Shown here one piece after another: positions 44,577 to 52,969 of a DNA stretch of 64,000 bases. Origin of the DNA: Allocoleopsis franciscana PCC 7113 (GTDB lineage Bacteria > Cyanobacteriota > Cyanobacteriia > Cyanobacteriales > Coleofasciculaceae); contig NC_019738.1 of assembly GCF_000317515.1 (NCBI RefSeq), positions 6,040,001 to 6,104,000 of the forward strand, read 5' to 3'. Position 1 is the first letter of the stretch. Each line of letters starts with the position of its first letter. The position numbers were made by a program, and so were the translations under genes. The notes beneath the pieces were generated by a model. The model did no database searches and was not told the origin of the DNA. It worked only from the letters and a program-made list of their open reading frames with translations.

Positions 44577-44774
44577 ATGAATACTTGTCCCTGCTGCTCA
44601 GATCGCTTACTCCGTCATATTTGCCACAACCACATCTATTGGTACTGCTCTCGCTGTAGACAGGCCATGCCAGTTTTGGAGGAAAAAAGCATAGCTCTTC
44701 ATCAAGAGTTTCATCAAATCGTAGAAAATAGAAAAACTATCTTTCCTCAAAGAATGTTAACCATCACCAAGTAA
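44577..44774 (+). CDS. Small zinc-ribbon-like protein
   Basis: The product is 65 aa from ATG 44577 (a TTG frame opens 18 bp upstream). It begins MNTCPCCSDRLLRHICHNHIYWYCSRC, with CxxC pairs at both ends, typical of a treble-clef or zinc-ribbon fold. I recall similar small proteins in many cyanobacteria (CPCCS..LLRHI...YW.C..C), function unknown. It precedes a DUF1816 gene by about 120 bp. Confidence 0.72.
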   Translation: MNTCPCCSDRLLRHICHNHIYWYCSRCRQAMPVLEEKSIALHQEFHQIVENRKTIFPQRMLTITK

Positions 44775-44891
44775 AGACTGCTTTTTTATCATCGATTTAG
44801 TGATTCATAATTTTCCATCTTGAGGCTTTAGCGGGTTTGTTTATTTGTCACAATTTGTAAATCTCTCCATTAAGAATCAGGGATAGCTTCT

Positions 44892-45122
44892 ATGCCTTTA
44901 AGACACTCCAGTATAAAGAACGGGATTGAATTGGGCTGGTGGGTAGAAATTAGGACAGCCTTGCCCAACTGTACTTATTACTTTGGTCCGTTTAGCAGTA
45001 GGCAGGAAGCAGACTATGCTCAAGTTGGCTACTTTGAGGATTTAAAACAGGAAGGTGCCCACGGCATTACTATCCAAATTAAGCAGTGTCAGCCGAGAGA
45101 ATTAACCAGTTACATAGAATAG
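44892..45122 (+). CDS. DUF1816 domain protein
   Basis: This is a 76-aa protein matching DUF1816: GWWVEIRTALPNCTYYFGPFSSRQEADYAQVGYFEDLKQEGAHGI, then a QIKQCQPRELT end. Members are cyanobacterial and their function is not established; CpcD-type linker segments are distantly similar. No signal peptide. A terminator-like hairpin follows. Confidence 0.88.
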   Translation: MPLRHSSIKNGIELGWWVEIRTALPNCTYYFGPFSSRQEADYAQVGYFEDLKQEGAHGITIQIKQCQPRELTSYIE

Positions 45123-45149
45123 AGATAACTGACACCATAGAAAAAACGA

Positions 45150-45175
45150 AAAAACCGCAAAAGGTTTTTGTTTTT
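45150..45175 (+). terminator. Rho-independent-type terminator after the DUF1816 gene
   Basis: AAAAACC (45150-45156), loop GCAAAA, GGTTTTT (45163-45169), then GTTTTT. The stem is short and AT-rich, but the U-run and position fit a terminator. Confidence 0.7.
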
Positions 45176-45506
45176 CTAAACATCCGAATTTCAGACCGCC
45201 AACTTCATAACAAAATTTAATTTCACGGATCTAAAACAGAGCAAGACTCATTGAAAGAGGAGATTTCTGGAATTCTTCACATGTCTAAATAGAAGGGTAA
45301 TGAGCTGCACTAATCAACCGCACGAGACTACATCCCACTTCGTTCATGTGATCGCCACCGTGCCAGGGAACAGCCTCTCAACCCGGAAGGGATGACCACC
45401 CCGCTAGCGCTGAAATAGACAATGAACATTCGAGAGCGACATATAATAGGCGTGGAATTGGGATTATTCCTCCCTCAATCGCCATCGGACGCGGTCAGAT
45501 TTCATC
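45176..45506. other. Intergenic stretch before the DUF3352 gene
   Basis: About 330 bp hold no supported gene or RNA. The CG-richer part 45330-45420 has no obvious tRNA or hairpin. It may contain the promoter for the next gene. Confidence 0.4.
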
Positions 45507-47249
45507 ATGAAGCTACGCTCATTTTTTTATGCCCTGGTAGCAGGAGCCACTGGGTTACTGTTGATTGCAGTAGCTGGCTTTTTCTGGTTAACCTCTCAAA
45601 GCCCTTTAAATTTATTGCAACAAGGAGTAGTAGCCAATCCTACGGCTGCTATTTTTGTCCCGAAACAGGCACCCGCAATGGTATCACTCCTGGTAAACCC
45701 AGGACGCTTGGAGGCATTTCGGCAACTGGTAGCACGTCCGATCGCACGACGGCGATCGCGTGCTGAACTGAACAAAATCGAAAACAGCCTCCTGCTCAAC
45801 ACTGACATAAACTATCAGCGAGATATTCAACCCTGGCTGGGCGATGAAATCAGCCTCGCGGTTACCTCTTTAGACTTTGACCGCAACCCAGCCAATGCAA
45901 CCCAACCAGGGTATTTGCTCGTTGTCAAGACCAAAGACGGAGAACGGGCGCGGGAGTTCTTGCAACTGTTCTATTCCAAACAGGCGGCGACAAGCGTTGA
46001 CGATATCGTCTTTGAAAAGTACAAGGGCGTTAACCTGATTTATCGGCGTCCCCTCAGCCAACTTCAGGTATCTAGCAACGGTTCCCATCAAAACCCGCTT
46101 CCCGAAGCCTTAACCAGTGCGGTAGTGGGCGATCGCTTCGTGTTATTTGCCAATCACCCCAAGGTATTGCGCGATGCACTCAACAACGTCCAAGCCGCCA
46201 ACCTCAGCTTAGAGGATGACCCAGAGTATCAGCAAATGCTGGAAACTCTCACTGAACCACGAATTGGCCTCAGTTTTGTTAATATACCCTCCCTAGCCGC
46301 GTGGATTTCCAAGCAGCCCGCCCCCGTGCGAGACTCGTTCAAGGGGTCCCAAACCCTTGCTCTCGGCCTCTCTTTGAACCGTCTAGGGTTAGTCGCACAA
46401 ACCGCTTTACTGGGGTCAGACGCGAGTGATAGCAGTCGAGAACCGACCCTATCTGAGCCGGTTGCAGCATTGCAGTACATTCCCACTCAAAGTGCTTTGG
46501 CGATCGCAGGAACTGATTTGAACCAACTCTGGACTCAAGTCTCATCCGGCGGGGGAAGGAATGACGCTCTCAAACCTTTGTTGGAACAAGCTATCGCTAG
46601 CTTAGAGTCACGCTGGGGTATTCAACTGCCAGAGGAGATCTTTAGTTGGGTGCAAGGTGAATATGCCCTCTCGATGATGCCTCGTCCAGATCGAGATAAT
46701 CCTGATTGGATTTTTGTGGCGCAAAAAGGTTCAGATGCCGCAGAGTCATCCATTGAGCATCTAGACGCTGTGGCTAAGCAGCGAGGATTGAGTGTAGGTT
46801 CTTTACCCCTCGGAGACACAAGCATCACGGCATGGACGAAGCTGATTACCTCGGCTACTCCTGTTGGGGGGAAAGATAACCGTTTGATGAAATTAGAGGC
46901 ACAAGTTGGGGGGGTTCATACAACTGTAGGGGATTATGAGATTTTCACGACTTCAATTGAGGCTATGAATCAAGCGCTCAAAGGCGTGGACAATTCTTTA
47001 GTGAAGAGTGATCGATTCAATAATGCGATCGCGCCCTTACCTCAGCCCAATGATGGCTACTTATATCTTGACTGGAGAGAAACTGGAACACTGATTGAGC
47101 GTCAGCTACCGATTGTGAGACTGGTGGAACTTGTGGCAAAACCATTCTTTGAGCATTTGCGATCGCTCAGTGTTAGCAGTTATGGTAGCGACAAGGGTGT
47201 GCAACGGAGCAAGCTCTTCTTCCGCTTGGATAACACCGATGCGGTTTAA
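45507..47249 (+). CDS. DUF3352 family exported protein
   Basis: The product is 580 aa. An N-terminal membrane anchor or signal segment (LRSFFYALVAGATGLLLIAVAGFFWL) is followed by a long soluble region. Family features include the early ATAAIFVPKQAPAMVSLLVNPGRLEAF block, the ALQYIPTQSALAIAG block and the LPLGDTSITAWTKL block. DUF3352 is typical of cyanobacteria. The function is not established; periplasmic or cell-envelope location is inferred. It is alone and 384 bp from the gene before. Confidence 0.85.
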   Translation: MKLRSFFYALVAGATGLLLIAVAGFFWLTSQSPLNLLQQGVVANPTAAIFVPKQAPAMVSLLVNPGRLEAFRQLVARPIARRRSRAELNKIENSLLLNTDINYQRDIQPWLGDEISLAVTSLDFDRNPANATQPGYLLVVKTKDGERAREFLQLFYSKQAATSVDDIVFEKYKGVNLIYRRPLSQLQVSSNGSHQNPLPEALTSAVVGDRFVLFANHPKVLRDALNNVQAANLSLEDDPEYQQMLETLTEPRIGLSFVNIPSLAAWISKQPAPVRDSFKGSQTLALGLSLNRLGLVAQTALLGSDASDSSREPTLSEPVAALQYIPTQSALAIAGTDLNQLWTQVSSGGGRNDALKPLLEQAIASLESRWGIQLPEEIFSWVQGEYALSMMPRPDRDNPDWIFVAQKGSDAAESSIEHLDAVAKQRGLSVGSLPLGDTSITAWTKLITSATPVGGKDNRLMKLEAQVGGVHTTVGDYEIFTTSIEAMNQALKGVDNSLVKSDRFNNAIAPLPQPNDGYLYLDWRETGTLIERQLPIVRLVELVAKPFFEHLRSLSVSSYGSDKGVQRSKLFFRLDNTDAV

Positions 47250-47365
47250 TTCGGACTCTTCCAGGACAATAGCCGTCAACTGAAGGCTGAAGTATGAAGT
47301 AAACCCTTGGAGAGTTGACAACAAGCTGGGATTGACGGCTCAGTGACCCTAGTGCAATATCTCAG

Positions 47366-48040
47366 ATGGAACCCACAAAACGACCTAGAGTAAAAATTTG
47401 CTGCATTAGCAGTGTAGAAGAAGCCAATCTCGCGATTCGTTACGGGGCATCAGCCTTGGGATTGGTTTCCGAGATGCCCAGTGGGCCTGGAATACTTGCC
47501 GAAGGGATGATTGCCCAAGTCGCTGCGATTGTGCCGCCTGCGGTATCTTCGTTTTTGCTAACCAGCAAGGTCGATACGTTAGGAATCATTGCACAGCAAC
47601 GACGCTTGGGCGTGAATACGGTACAGATTTGCGATCGCTTGTTATCCGGGACTTGCGATGATTTACGTCAGGCATTACCCGGAATTGCGATCGTTCAGGT
47701 GATTCATATTAACGATAAAGAATCCATAGAAGAGGCGGTTGCTGTCGCTCCTCATGTTCATGGATTATTGCTGGATTCTGGCAATCCATCCCAGGACATA
47801 AAAAAACAGGGTAGAACGGGGCGCAATCACAGTTGGGAAATTAGCCGACAGATTCGCGAGTTAGTAGATGTGCCTGTTTTTCTCGCAGGAGGACTAACGG
47901 CGGATAACGTCGCTGATGCCATTCAACAAGTACAACCCTTTGGTGTGGATGTTTGTAGTGGTGTTCGCACGGATGGAAAATTGGATGAGATGAAGCTAGC
48001 TAAATTCTTCAGTCAAGTTGAAGCGAGTTTTCTGAGCTAG
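47366..48040 (+). CDS. TrpF-like (phosphoribosylanthranilate isomerase family) protein
   Basis: The protein is 224 aa with a TIM-barrel of the PRAI family. The N-terminal VKICCISSVEEANLAIRYGASALG has Cys at the catalytic position (usual KICG replaced by KICC). HGLLLDSGNP carries the catalytic Asp. FLAGGLTADNV and GVDVCSGVRTDGKLDEMKL match the phosphate-binding and C-terminal blocks. Both catalytic residues are present, but it differs enough from typical TrpF that a side role or different substrate is possible. No other trp gene is nearby. Confidence 0.82.
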   Translation: MEPTKRPRVKICCISSVEEANLAIRYGASALGLVSEMPSGPGILAEGMIAQVAAIVPPAVSSFLLTSKVDTLGIIAQQRRLGVNTVQICDRLLSGTCDDLRQALPGIAIVQVIHINDKESIEEAVAVAPHVHGLLLDSGNPSQDIKKQGRTGRNHSWEISRQIRELVDVPVFLAGGLTADNVADAIQQVQPFGVDVCSGVRTDGKLDEMKLAKFFSQVEASFLS

Positions 48041-48415
48041 CGAATCGATGAATGGTTTATTATCCCGAAGCTTATCCCAGTATTTTGTCCATATTTGAGA
48101 TAAAAAAGGGTAATGCTCGTCGTTGTACTGTTCTTTGTGCTTTTTGTAATCGAATTCAATGGCTAGCCAAACCGCTTGCAACTCTTGCCAAGTTGAGCAT
48201 TTCTGCATCTGGCAGGCTACAGCATTGCGCCACTGTTGCAACTGGCGGTAACTCATGAATTGTCCCCCTTTGTCTCGGCGGTGGACAAATAGTATATATG
48301 CCCAGCATTCCACGCGCACAATCAGGTGTTTGGGAATTTTTAGGAGTTGTGCGATCGCTCCTATCGTAATCCGGAATTTCTGAGCAGGTTGGAGGCGGCG
48401 AAACAAAGTAGTCAT
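47996..48415 (-). CDS. Unknown protein, family shared with the 52.1-52.7 kb gene
   Basis: The product is 139 aa. It overlaps the 3' end of the TrpF-like gene by 45 bp (convergent), and its ATG overlaps the stop of the upstream gene by 4 bp, indicating coupling. The core LLKIPKHLIVRVECWAYILFVHRR...QFMSYRQLQQW matches FLKIPLQQIEHIECWKHQIWVKL...KFISYRSLPLW in the protein encoded at 52098-52718. I do not recognise a named family. The surroundings (regulators and a toxin-antitoxin pair) suggest an accessory gene. Confidence 0.65.
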   Translation of the reverse strand: MTTLFRRLQPAQKFRITIGAIAQLLKIPKHLIVRVECWAYILFVHRRDKGGQFMSYRQLQQWRNAVACQMQKCSTWQELQAVWLAIEFDYKKHKEQYNDEHYPFLSQIWTKYWDKLRDNKPFIDSLAQKTRFNLTEEFS

Positions 48416-48720
48416 GATTCTTGCCCTTGCTCAGTGTAGGCTTTTCCTCGATCATAGAGGCAGACAAAGGCGCGTCCATTGCGAGGTTCTTTGTGCCAAC
48501 CCGCCCATACTTCCAACAAACTGGTAGAACCCGGTACAGAAACTATAGCCTGATCAACTCCAGTCAGGACATACATCGAGCGGTATTCATCATCCTTGAC
48601 ACGAATGGCTTTGAGGATTGACGCAATAGCTTGGCTATCTGTGACCAGTTGCCACCCTTCTCCTCGAAAGGTTGCCTGGTCTAACTTTTTCATCTTGCCA
48701 GCCTGTGATTTTGGTATCAT
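48412..48720 (-). CDS. Unknown small protein, translationally coupled partner
   Basis: The product is 102 aa from ATG 48720, preceded by GGAAGG at good spacing; a TTG at 48741 is also in frame. It is a soluble mixed alpha/beta protein (GEGWQLVTDSQAIASILKAI; YVLTGVDQAIVSVPGSTSLLEVWAGWH). I do not recognise it. The stop overlaps the start of the unknown protein downstream (4-bp overlap), so the two are probably made together. Confidence 0.62.
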   Translation of the reverse strand: MIPKSQAGKMKKLDQATFRGEGWQLVTDSQAIASILKAIRVKDDEYRSMYVLTGVDQAIVSVPGSTSLLEVWAGWHKEPRNGRAFVCLYDRGKAYTEQGQES

Positions 48721-48852
48721 AAAACTATCCTTCCCACGCAAGTGGGATGTTTGAGGAAAAGCGATCGCTCTAATGTTTTCCGGGCACCAGGGCGATCGCT
48801 TGTCGTGATAAAATCATTAAAAGCTACGTTAGTAGCTATTGTCAAGTGTAGG

Positions 48853-49065
48853 ATGGGGCTAATTAGGTTGCGAGTGCGGGAACTAGCTTCGGAGAAGGGT
48901 TGGACGATGAAAGAAGTCTCCGAGAGATCGGGAATTCCTTACAGCACAGTCAAGAATTACGCTCAAGCTCCTAGTCTGACAACTGTGGACTATACGGCTT
49001 TGCAGAAACTAGCCCGTGTTTTTGATGTCATGATTGATGACGTGGTTGAAGTTTTAGAAGAGTAG
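48853..49065 (+). CDS. XRE-type helix-turn-helix regulator, tandem copy 1
   Basis: The product is 70 aa from ATG 48853. It starts MGLIRLRVRELASEKGWTMK, then EVSERSGIPYSTVKNYAQ (helix-turn-helix), then a C-terminal VDYTALQKLARVFDVMIDDVVEVLEE. It resembles single-domain XRE/Cro repressors. The next gene is a close paralogue (about 63% identical by my count), so this is a tandem duplication. Start: a stretch upstream is open but lacks similarity. Confidence 0.85.
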   Translation: MGLIRLRVRELASEKGWTMKEVSERSGIPYSTVKNYAQAPSLTTVDYTALQKLARVFDVMIDDVVEVLEE

Positions 49066-49069
49066 GCGA

Positions 49070-49282
49070 TTGGGGCTAATTAGGTTGCGAGTTCGAGAAC
49101 TTGCGGCTGAGAAGGGTTGGACATTGAGAGAGGTCGCTGACCGCTCAGGAGTAAACTACAAGACGGTTGTCAGCTATGCTCGACGGGAAGCAATGGCAAT
49201 GACAGACTTCACCGCTATCCAGAAACTAGCTCGTGCATTTAATATTGCGATTGAAGACGTAGTTGAAGTTTTGGAAGATTAG
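49070..49282 (+). CDS. XRE-type helix-turn-helix regulator, tandem copy 2
   Basis: The product is 70 aa from TTG 49070, identical in position to the ATG of copy 1 (the first residues match). It contains EVADRSGVNYKTVVSYAR as the recognition region. The C-terminal half is the most conserved. It lies 4 bp after copy 1, and 39 bp before the toxin-antitoxin genes. Autoregulation or control of the neighbouring pair is plausible but not shown. Confidence 0.82.
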   Translation: MGLIRLRVRELAAEKGWTLREVADRSGVNYKTVVSYARREAMAMTDFTAIQKLARAFNIAIEDVVEVLED

Positions 49283-49321
49283 GTTGATCGCTCCTTTAGA
49301 TTCATTTGGATAGGCAGCGTG

Positions 49322-49639
49322 ATGGTTGTAAAAAATATCGAAATCCCAATAGATAAAATTGCAGACTTCTGCCAACGCTGGAAAATCACAGAGTTTGCTT
49401 TTTTTGGTTCGGTGCTACGAGATGATTTCCGTCCAGATAGCGATATTGATGTCCTCGTGGCGTTTTCACCCGATGCTCGATGGACACTGTTCAATCATGT
49501 AGATATGCAAGATGAGCTAGAGGTGATTTTTGAGCGTAAGGTAGATTTGGTTAGCAAACGAGGAATTGAGCGCAGCCGTAATTATATTCGCCGGAAAGCC
49601 ATTCTTAGCTCGGCGGAAGTTATTTATGCTGCATCGTGA
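49322..49639 (+). CDS. mntA: MntA-type nucleotidyltransferase antitoxin
   Basis: This is a 105-aa minimal nucleotidyltransferase. The signature GSX10DXD is exact: G29-S30 and D41-I42-D43. MntA proteins AMPylate a tyrosine on the paired HepT toxin and so neutralise it. The gene overlaps the hepT-like gene by 14 bp, as in known MNT/HEPN pairs. Cytoplasmic. The start is ATG 49322 (GTG 49319 is also in frame). Confidence 0.9.
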   Translation: MVVKNIEIPIDKIADFCQRWKITEFAFFGSVLRDDFRPDSDIDVLVAFSPDARWTLFNHVDMQDELEVIFERKVDLVSKRGIERSRNYIRRKAILSSAEVIYAAS

Positions 49640-49973
49640 TTTAAGTTCTCTTGCAGATATTTTGGTAGCAGCACGACTGGTGCAAATGTTTGTAGTAGGT
49701 GCTGATAGAGATACATTTGAGACGGATTTGATGCGTCAGTCTGCTGTCATGCGACAACTGGAAATTATAGGGGAAGCAACTAAGCGACTCTCGGAAGCAT
49801 TTAGAGGCAGTCATCCAGAAATACCGTGGCGACAAATGGCTGGAATGCGAGATATTTTGATTCATGACTATGATGATGTGGATTTGGATGAGGTATGGAA
49901 TGTAACAACAATTTCTATTCCTGAACTCATCCGACAAATTGAGCCTCTCGTTCCACCAGAGGAGCAGGTGTGA
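49626..49973 (+). CDS. hepT: HepT-type HEPN toxin
   Basis: The product is 115 aa from ATG 49626 (the open frame extends further upstream inside mntA). It carries the HEPN RNase motif RX4HXY: R75-DILI-H80-D-Y82. HepT is an RNase toxin that cleaves RNA (tRNA or mRNA in studied members). Overlap with mntA gives coupled expression. The motif is intact, so the toxin is likely functional. Confidence 0.9.
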   Translation: MLHRDLSSLADILVAARLVQMFVVGADRDTFETDLMRQSAVMRQLEIIGEATKRLSEAFRGSHPEIPWRQMAGMRDILIHDYDDVDLDEVWNVTTISIPELIRQIEPLVPPEEQV

Positions 49974-50069
49974 CTGAAAGCGCGATCGCTAACCTTTCAT
50001 TGACTTAACCTTTAAAATTAAAGTACATGCTAATAGTCAATATACCTTTAGGCATAAATAGCCAAGTAC

Positions 50070-51602
50070 ATGTCCATCAATCGTCGTGCTTTTTTAGGGT
50101 GGGCGGGTGTCGGTGCAGCAGCAAGTTCTCTAGGAATGGCATTTGCCAACCGTCTTACGCAGCCACCTCGCATCGCCAGCGCCGACTCACCCATTTCAGA
50201 CCTTGAGGAACAAACCTTTAGAGGTTCTCTCAACAGCTACAAATTCCCCAAGGATTTCTTCTGGGGCGTTGCCACCTCTGCCTTTCAGATTGAGGGGGCT
50301 GTCAACGAAGGCGGTCGCAAACCCAGTGTATGGGATACCTTCAGTGCTATCCCCGGACGGATTAAAGATGGTAGTTCGCCTGCTGTAGCCTGCGACCACT
50401 ATCATCGGTACAAAGACGACATCAAGTTAATGGCACAACTGGGCGTCAAGGATTATCGCTTCAGCATCGCTTGGCCTCGCATTATTCCCGATGGTCGAGG
50501 AAAAGTGAATGAAGAGGGCGTCGATTTCTACAAACGTCTGCTTGATGAGTTAAACAAATACGGCATTACACCCCACGCCACGTTATTCCATTGGGACTCG
50601 CCGCAAGCACTGGAGGACAAGTACGGTTCTTGGCGCAGTCGGGAGATGGCATCCGACTTTGCGGACTATGCTACCGCCATCGTCACTCGATTGGGCGATC
50701 GCATCACCCACTGGATGACCTTGAACGAAATCTCCCAATTCACTCATCTCGCTTACGGTGTAGACAGCCAACCCAACAACGCCCCTGGCACCCGCGTTAG
50801 CTCCAAAAAAGAAGTATGGCAAACCTCTCACCACGCCTTACTAGCTCATGGACTCGGCTGTCAAGCCATCCGCGCAGCCTCGCCTAAACCCTGTGCGATC
50901 GCGCTAGTCCTCGACATTGGCTCAACTGTTCCCCTCACCGAATCAGCCGCCGATATTGCAGCCGCGCAAAAAGCATTTCATACTTATTGGTTCAATGGGG
51001 GCATCATTTTTCCTGCCCTCACAGGTGCCTACAGTCCCATCATGCTAAAAGAATTGGGCGCGGATGCACCCGATATTCAGGACGGCGACCTCAAGACGAT
51101 TCACCAACCCCTCGATGACTTTGGGATTAATCTGTATACGGGGAAATATGCCCGTGCCGCTAACAATCCACAAGGCTACGAACTCCTCGACTTCCCTAAA
51201 AGCTATCCCAAGATGCAGGCAACCTGGATTAAGTTCATTCCTGAGAGCCTGTATTGGGCGATTCGTCATGTGAGCGACACATTAGGGCGTCAGGATTTGC
51301 CCTTGTTCGTGAGTGAAAATGGCTGTATTACCCAAGACGAATTAAACGAAAGTGGCGAGGTGATTGATAGTGATCGCATCTTATATCTGCGGCAGTACTT
51401 GAGGGCAGCTCATCGAGCCATCCAAGAAAAGTATCCTCTTAAGGGTTACTTCCTCTGGAGTTTAATGGATAACTTTGAGTGGAGTCGGGGTTACAGTGAT
51501 CGCTTTGGTATTGTCTACACCGATTACAAGACGCAAAAACGTATTCCCAAAGCCAGCTTTAATTGGTATGCCGAGTGCATTCGTCAGAACCGGGTGGTCT
51601 AA
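50070..51602 (+). CDS. Tat-exported GH1 beta-glucosidase-like protein
   Basis: The protein is 510 aa. A twin-arginine signal (INRRAFLGWAGVGAAASSLG) is followed by a glycoside-hydrolase family 1 (beta/alpha)8 barrel: KDFFWGVATSAFQIEGA, YRFSIAWPRI, the acid/base region HWMTLNEISQ (E220) and the nucleophile block LFVSENGC (E416), then GYFLWSLMDNFEWSRGYSDRFGI. The usual TxNEP is NEI here, so Pro is lost. GH1 enzymes hydrolyse beta-glucosides or beta-galactosides. Export via Tat suggests a folded periplasmic or extracellular enzyme; the substrate is unknown. Confidence 0.9.
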   Translation: MSINRRAFLGWAGVGAAASSLGMAFANRLTQPPRIASADSPISDLEEQTFRGSLNSYKFPKDFFWGVATSAFQIEGAVNEGGRKPSVWDTFSAIPGRIKDGSSPAVACDHYHRYKDDIKLMAQLGVKDYRFSIAWPRIIPDGRGKVNEEGVDFYKRLLDELNKYGITPHATLFHWDSPQALEDKYGSWRSREMASDFADYATAIVTRLGDRITHWMTLNEISQFTHLAYGVDSQPNNAPGTRVSSKKEVWQTSHHALLAHGLGCQAIRAASPKPCAIALVLDIGSTVPLTESAADIAAAQKAFHTYWFNGGIIFPALTGAYSPIMLKELGADAPDIQDGDLKTIHQPLDDFGINLYTGKYARAANNPQGYELLDFPKSYPKMQATWIKFIPESLYWAIRHVSDTLGRQDLPLFVSENGCITQDELNESGEVIDSDRILYLRQYLRAAHRAIQEKYPLKGYFLWSLMDNFEWSRGYSDRFGIVYTDYKTQKRIPKASFNWYAECIRQNRVV

Positions 51603-51809
51603 AATCCAACATTTTCTAGTCGGTCTTTCGTACCATTTACAGCAGCTTAACCACTGTTCTTTGGAGCCGGGGGTACTTACTCGTTGTCTTCGAGCGCAAA
51701 TAGCGATCGCAACAAAAGACGGAATCTAAGTCTCAGGATAGGGTAATCGCCTCAATCACTAAGTCTAAGCTGAGGTGTGTTTAGATACGTGATATAGAGG
51801 TAAAAACTC

Positions 51810-52001
51810 ATGGGTAGTGGACATGCTAGCCATAAAGGCAATTCGGTAAAAACAAATACAAACGCCAACAATCGCATTGATACGGCGGCTGACTTGTCAG
51901 TACAGCCAGAGGATTTACTGGCTGAAGGGACTGCTGTCCTCAGAGCTGAAGAAGCGCCTGAGAATCAGCAGGCTACCCAACGCCCACAGAATAAGGAATA
52001 A
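51810..52001 (+). CDS. Small hydrophilic protein, unknown
   Basis: The product is 63 aa, starting MGSGHASHKGNSVKTNTNANN and ending QATQRPQNKE. GAGGT before the ATG supports the start. Composition is rich in Asn, Ala, Glu and Gln, consistent with a disordered protein. No family recognised. Confidence 0.55.
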   Translation: MGSGHASHKGNSVKTNTNANNRIDTAADLSVQPEDLLAEGTAVLRAEEAPENQQATQRPQNKE

Positions 52002-52097
52002 TCATCCTTAAAAATGTTCAGGGGTGGGCTTTGCTCACCCTAGATCCTTTTCTTGAGACGCCGAAAGCTTACCCATAGTTCTACTTCAGCTAAAAAA

Positions 52098-52718
52098 TTA
52101 GGCGCTCTCTTCGGCAGTGTGCTTCGCAACCATCGTTTCTGATAGTTCCTTCCAGCGATCGCTCCACAGGCGTTGCATGGCTTCCGTCACGTCAAGTAAA
52201 TCGGTAAATTCCTGGCTTTGTCGCTGAAGTTCTGGGGCTAAATGCTTGAGTCCGGCACAATCGTGACAACAGCGCAATATTCGTTCCCAGGCCGAATACC
52301 ACTCCCTCCCCGCCTGCTGATGGGCGCGAAAGGGTTGCAGGCGTTCGTCCTCTTCCCGAAGGAGTTGGGCTTGTTTTGCCCAAGCGTCGCGCCAAGGTTG
52401 CACAGCTTGAGACATTTCATTTTCGTCGTACCAGTCTCGTTCAGTACGCAAGATTTCACCTAAACGATCCAAATCGGGGCGGTTAGTGCAGCGAAAGATG
52501 GTCGTCAATCCTTGGTCGATCCACAGGGGTAAGCTGCGATAACTAATGAATTTGGCACGGGATTCCACTAATTTGACCCAGATTTGGTGTTTCCAGCACT
52601 CGATATGCTCAATTTGCTGGAGGGGAATTTTCAGGAAGGTGGCAACTTGCTGCCGGATTTGGTCGAGAGGGATTTGCCGAGGGTCAATGACCCCAGCCGT
52701 AATCAGGTTTTGGGACAT
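52098..52718 (-). CDS. Unknown protein sharing a domain with the 48.0-48.4 kb gene
   Basis: The product is 206 aa from ATG 52718 (TTG 52763 is in frame and would add 15 residues). The N-terminal third contains FLKIPLQQIEHIECWKHQIWVKL...KFISYRSLPLW, aligning with the protein at 47996-48415. The rest is helical, charged and Trp/Gln-rich. I do not recognise a named family. The gene is alone, with no HTH or toxin beside it. Confidence 0.72.
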   Translation of the reverse strand: MSQNLITAGVIDPRQIPLDQIRQQVATFLKIPLQQIEHIECWKHQIWVKLVESRAKFISYRSLPLWIDQGLTTIFRCTNRPDLDRLGEILRTERDWYDENEMSQAVQPWRDAWAKQAQLLREEDERLQPFRAHQQAGREWYSAWERILRCCHDCAGLKHLAPELQRQSQEFTDLLDVTEAMQRLWSDRWKELSETMVAKHTAEESA

Positions 52719-52969
52719 GGAAGGTAAAGCACTCCTGTTTTGGGTAGATGTGTAGTAGCCCAAAATCTAAGACGCCCCATTTTAGTTGCCATAAAAAGTC
52801 GGGGTGCGTCGAGGAATGTTACCATTTCATCTAGCTTCCAGACTGGTTGTTGCAGTTTGGGGGTTAGCCGCTCTTAGCTGGTGCCAACAGCTTTGAGTGG
52901 CGCAAAGATTTTTAGGGTTTCAGTGTGAATAGGATTACCTTAGCAGATTGAGTGTTTTTTGCTCAAGGG

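Noticed and set aside
45300-45420. tRNA or small RNA candidate before the DUF3352 gene
   Set aside because: No T-loop, acceptor pairing or strong hairpin could be made by eye.
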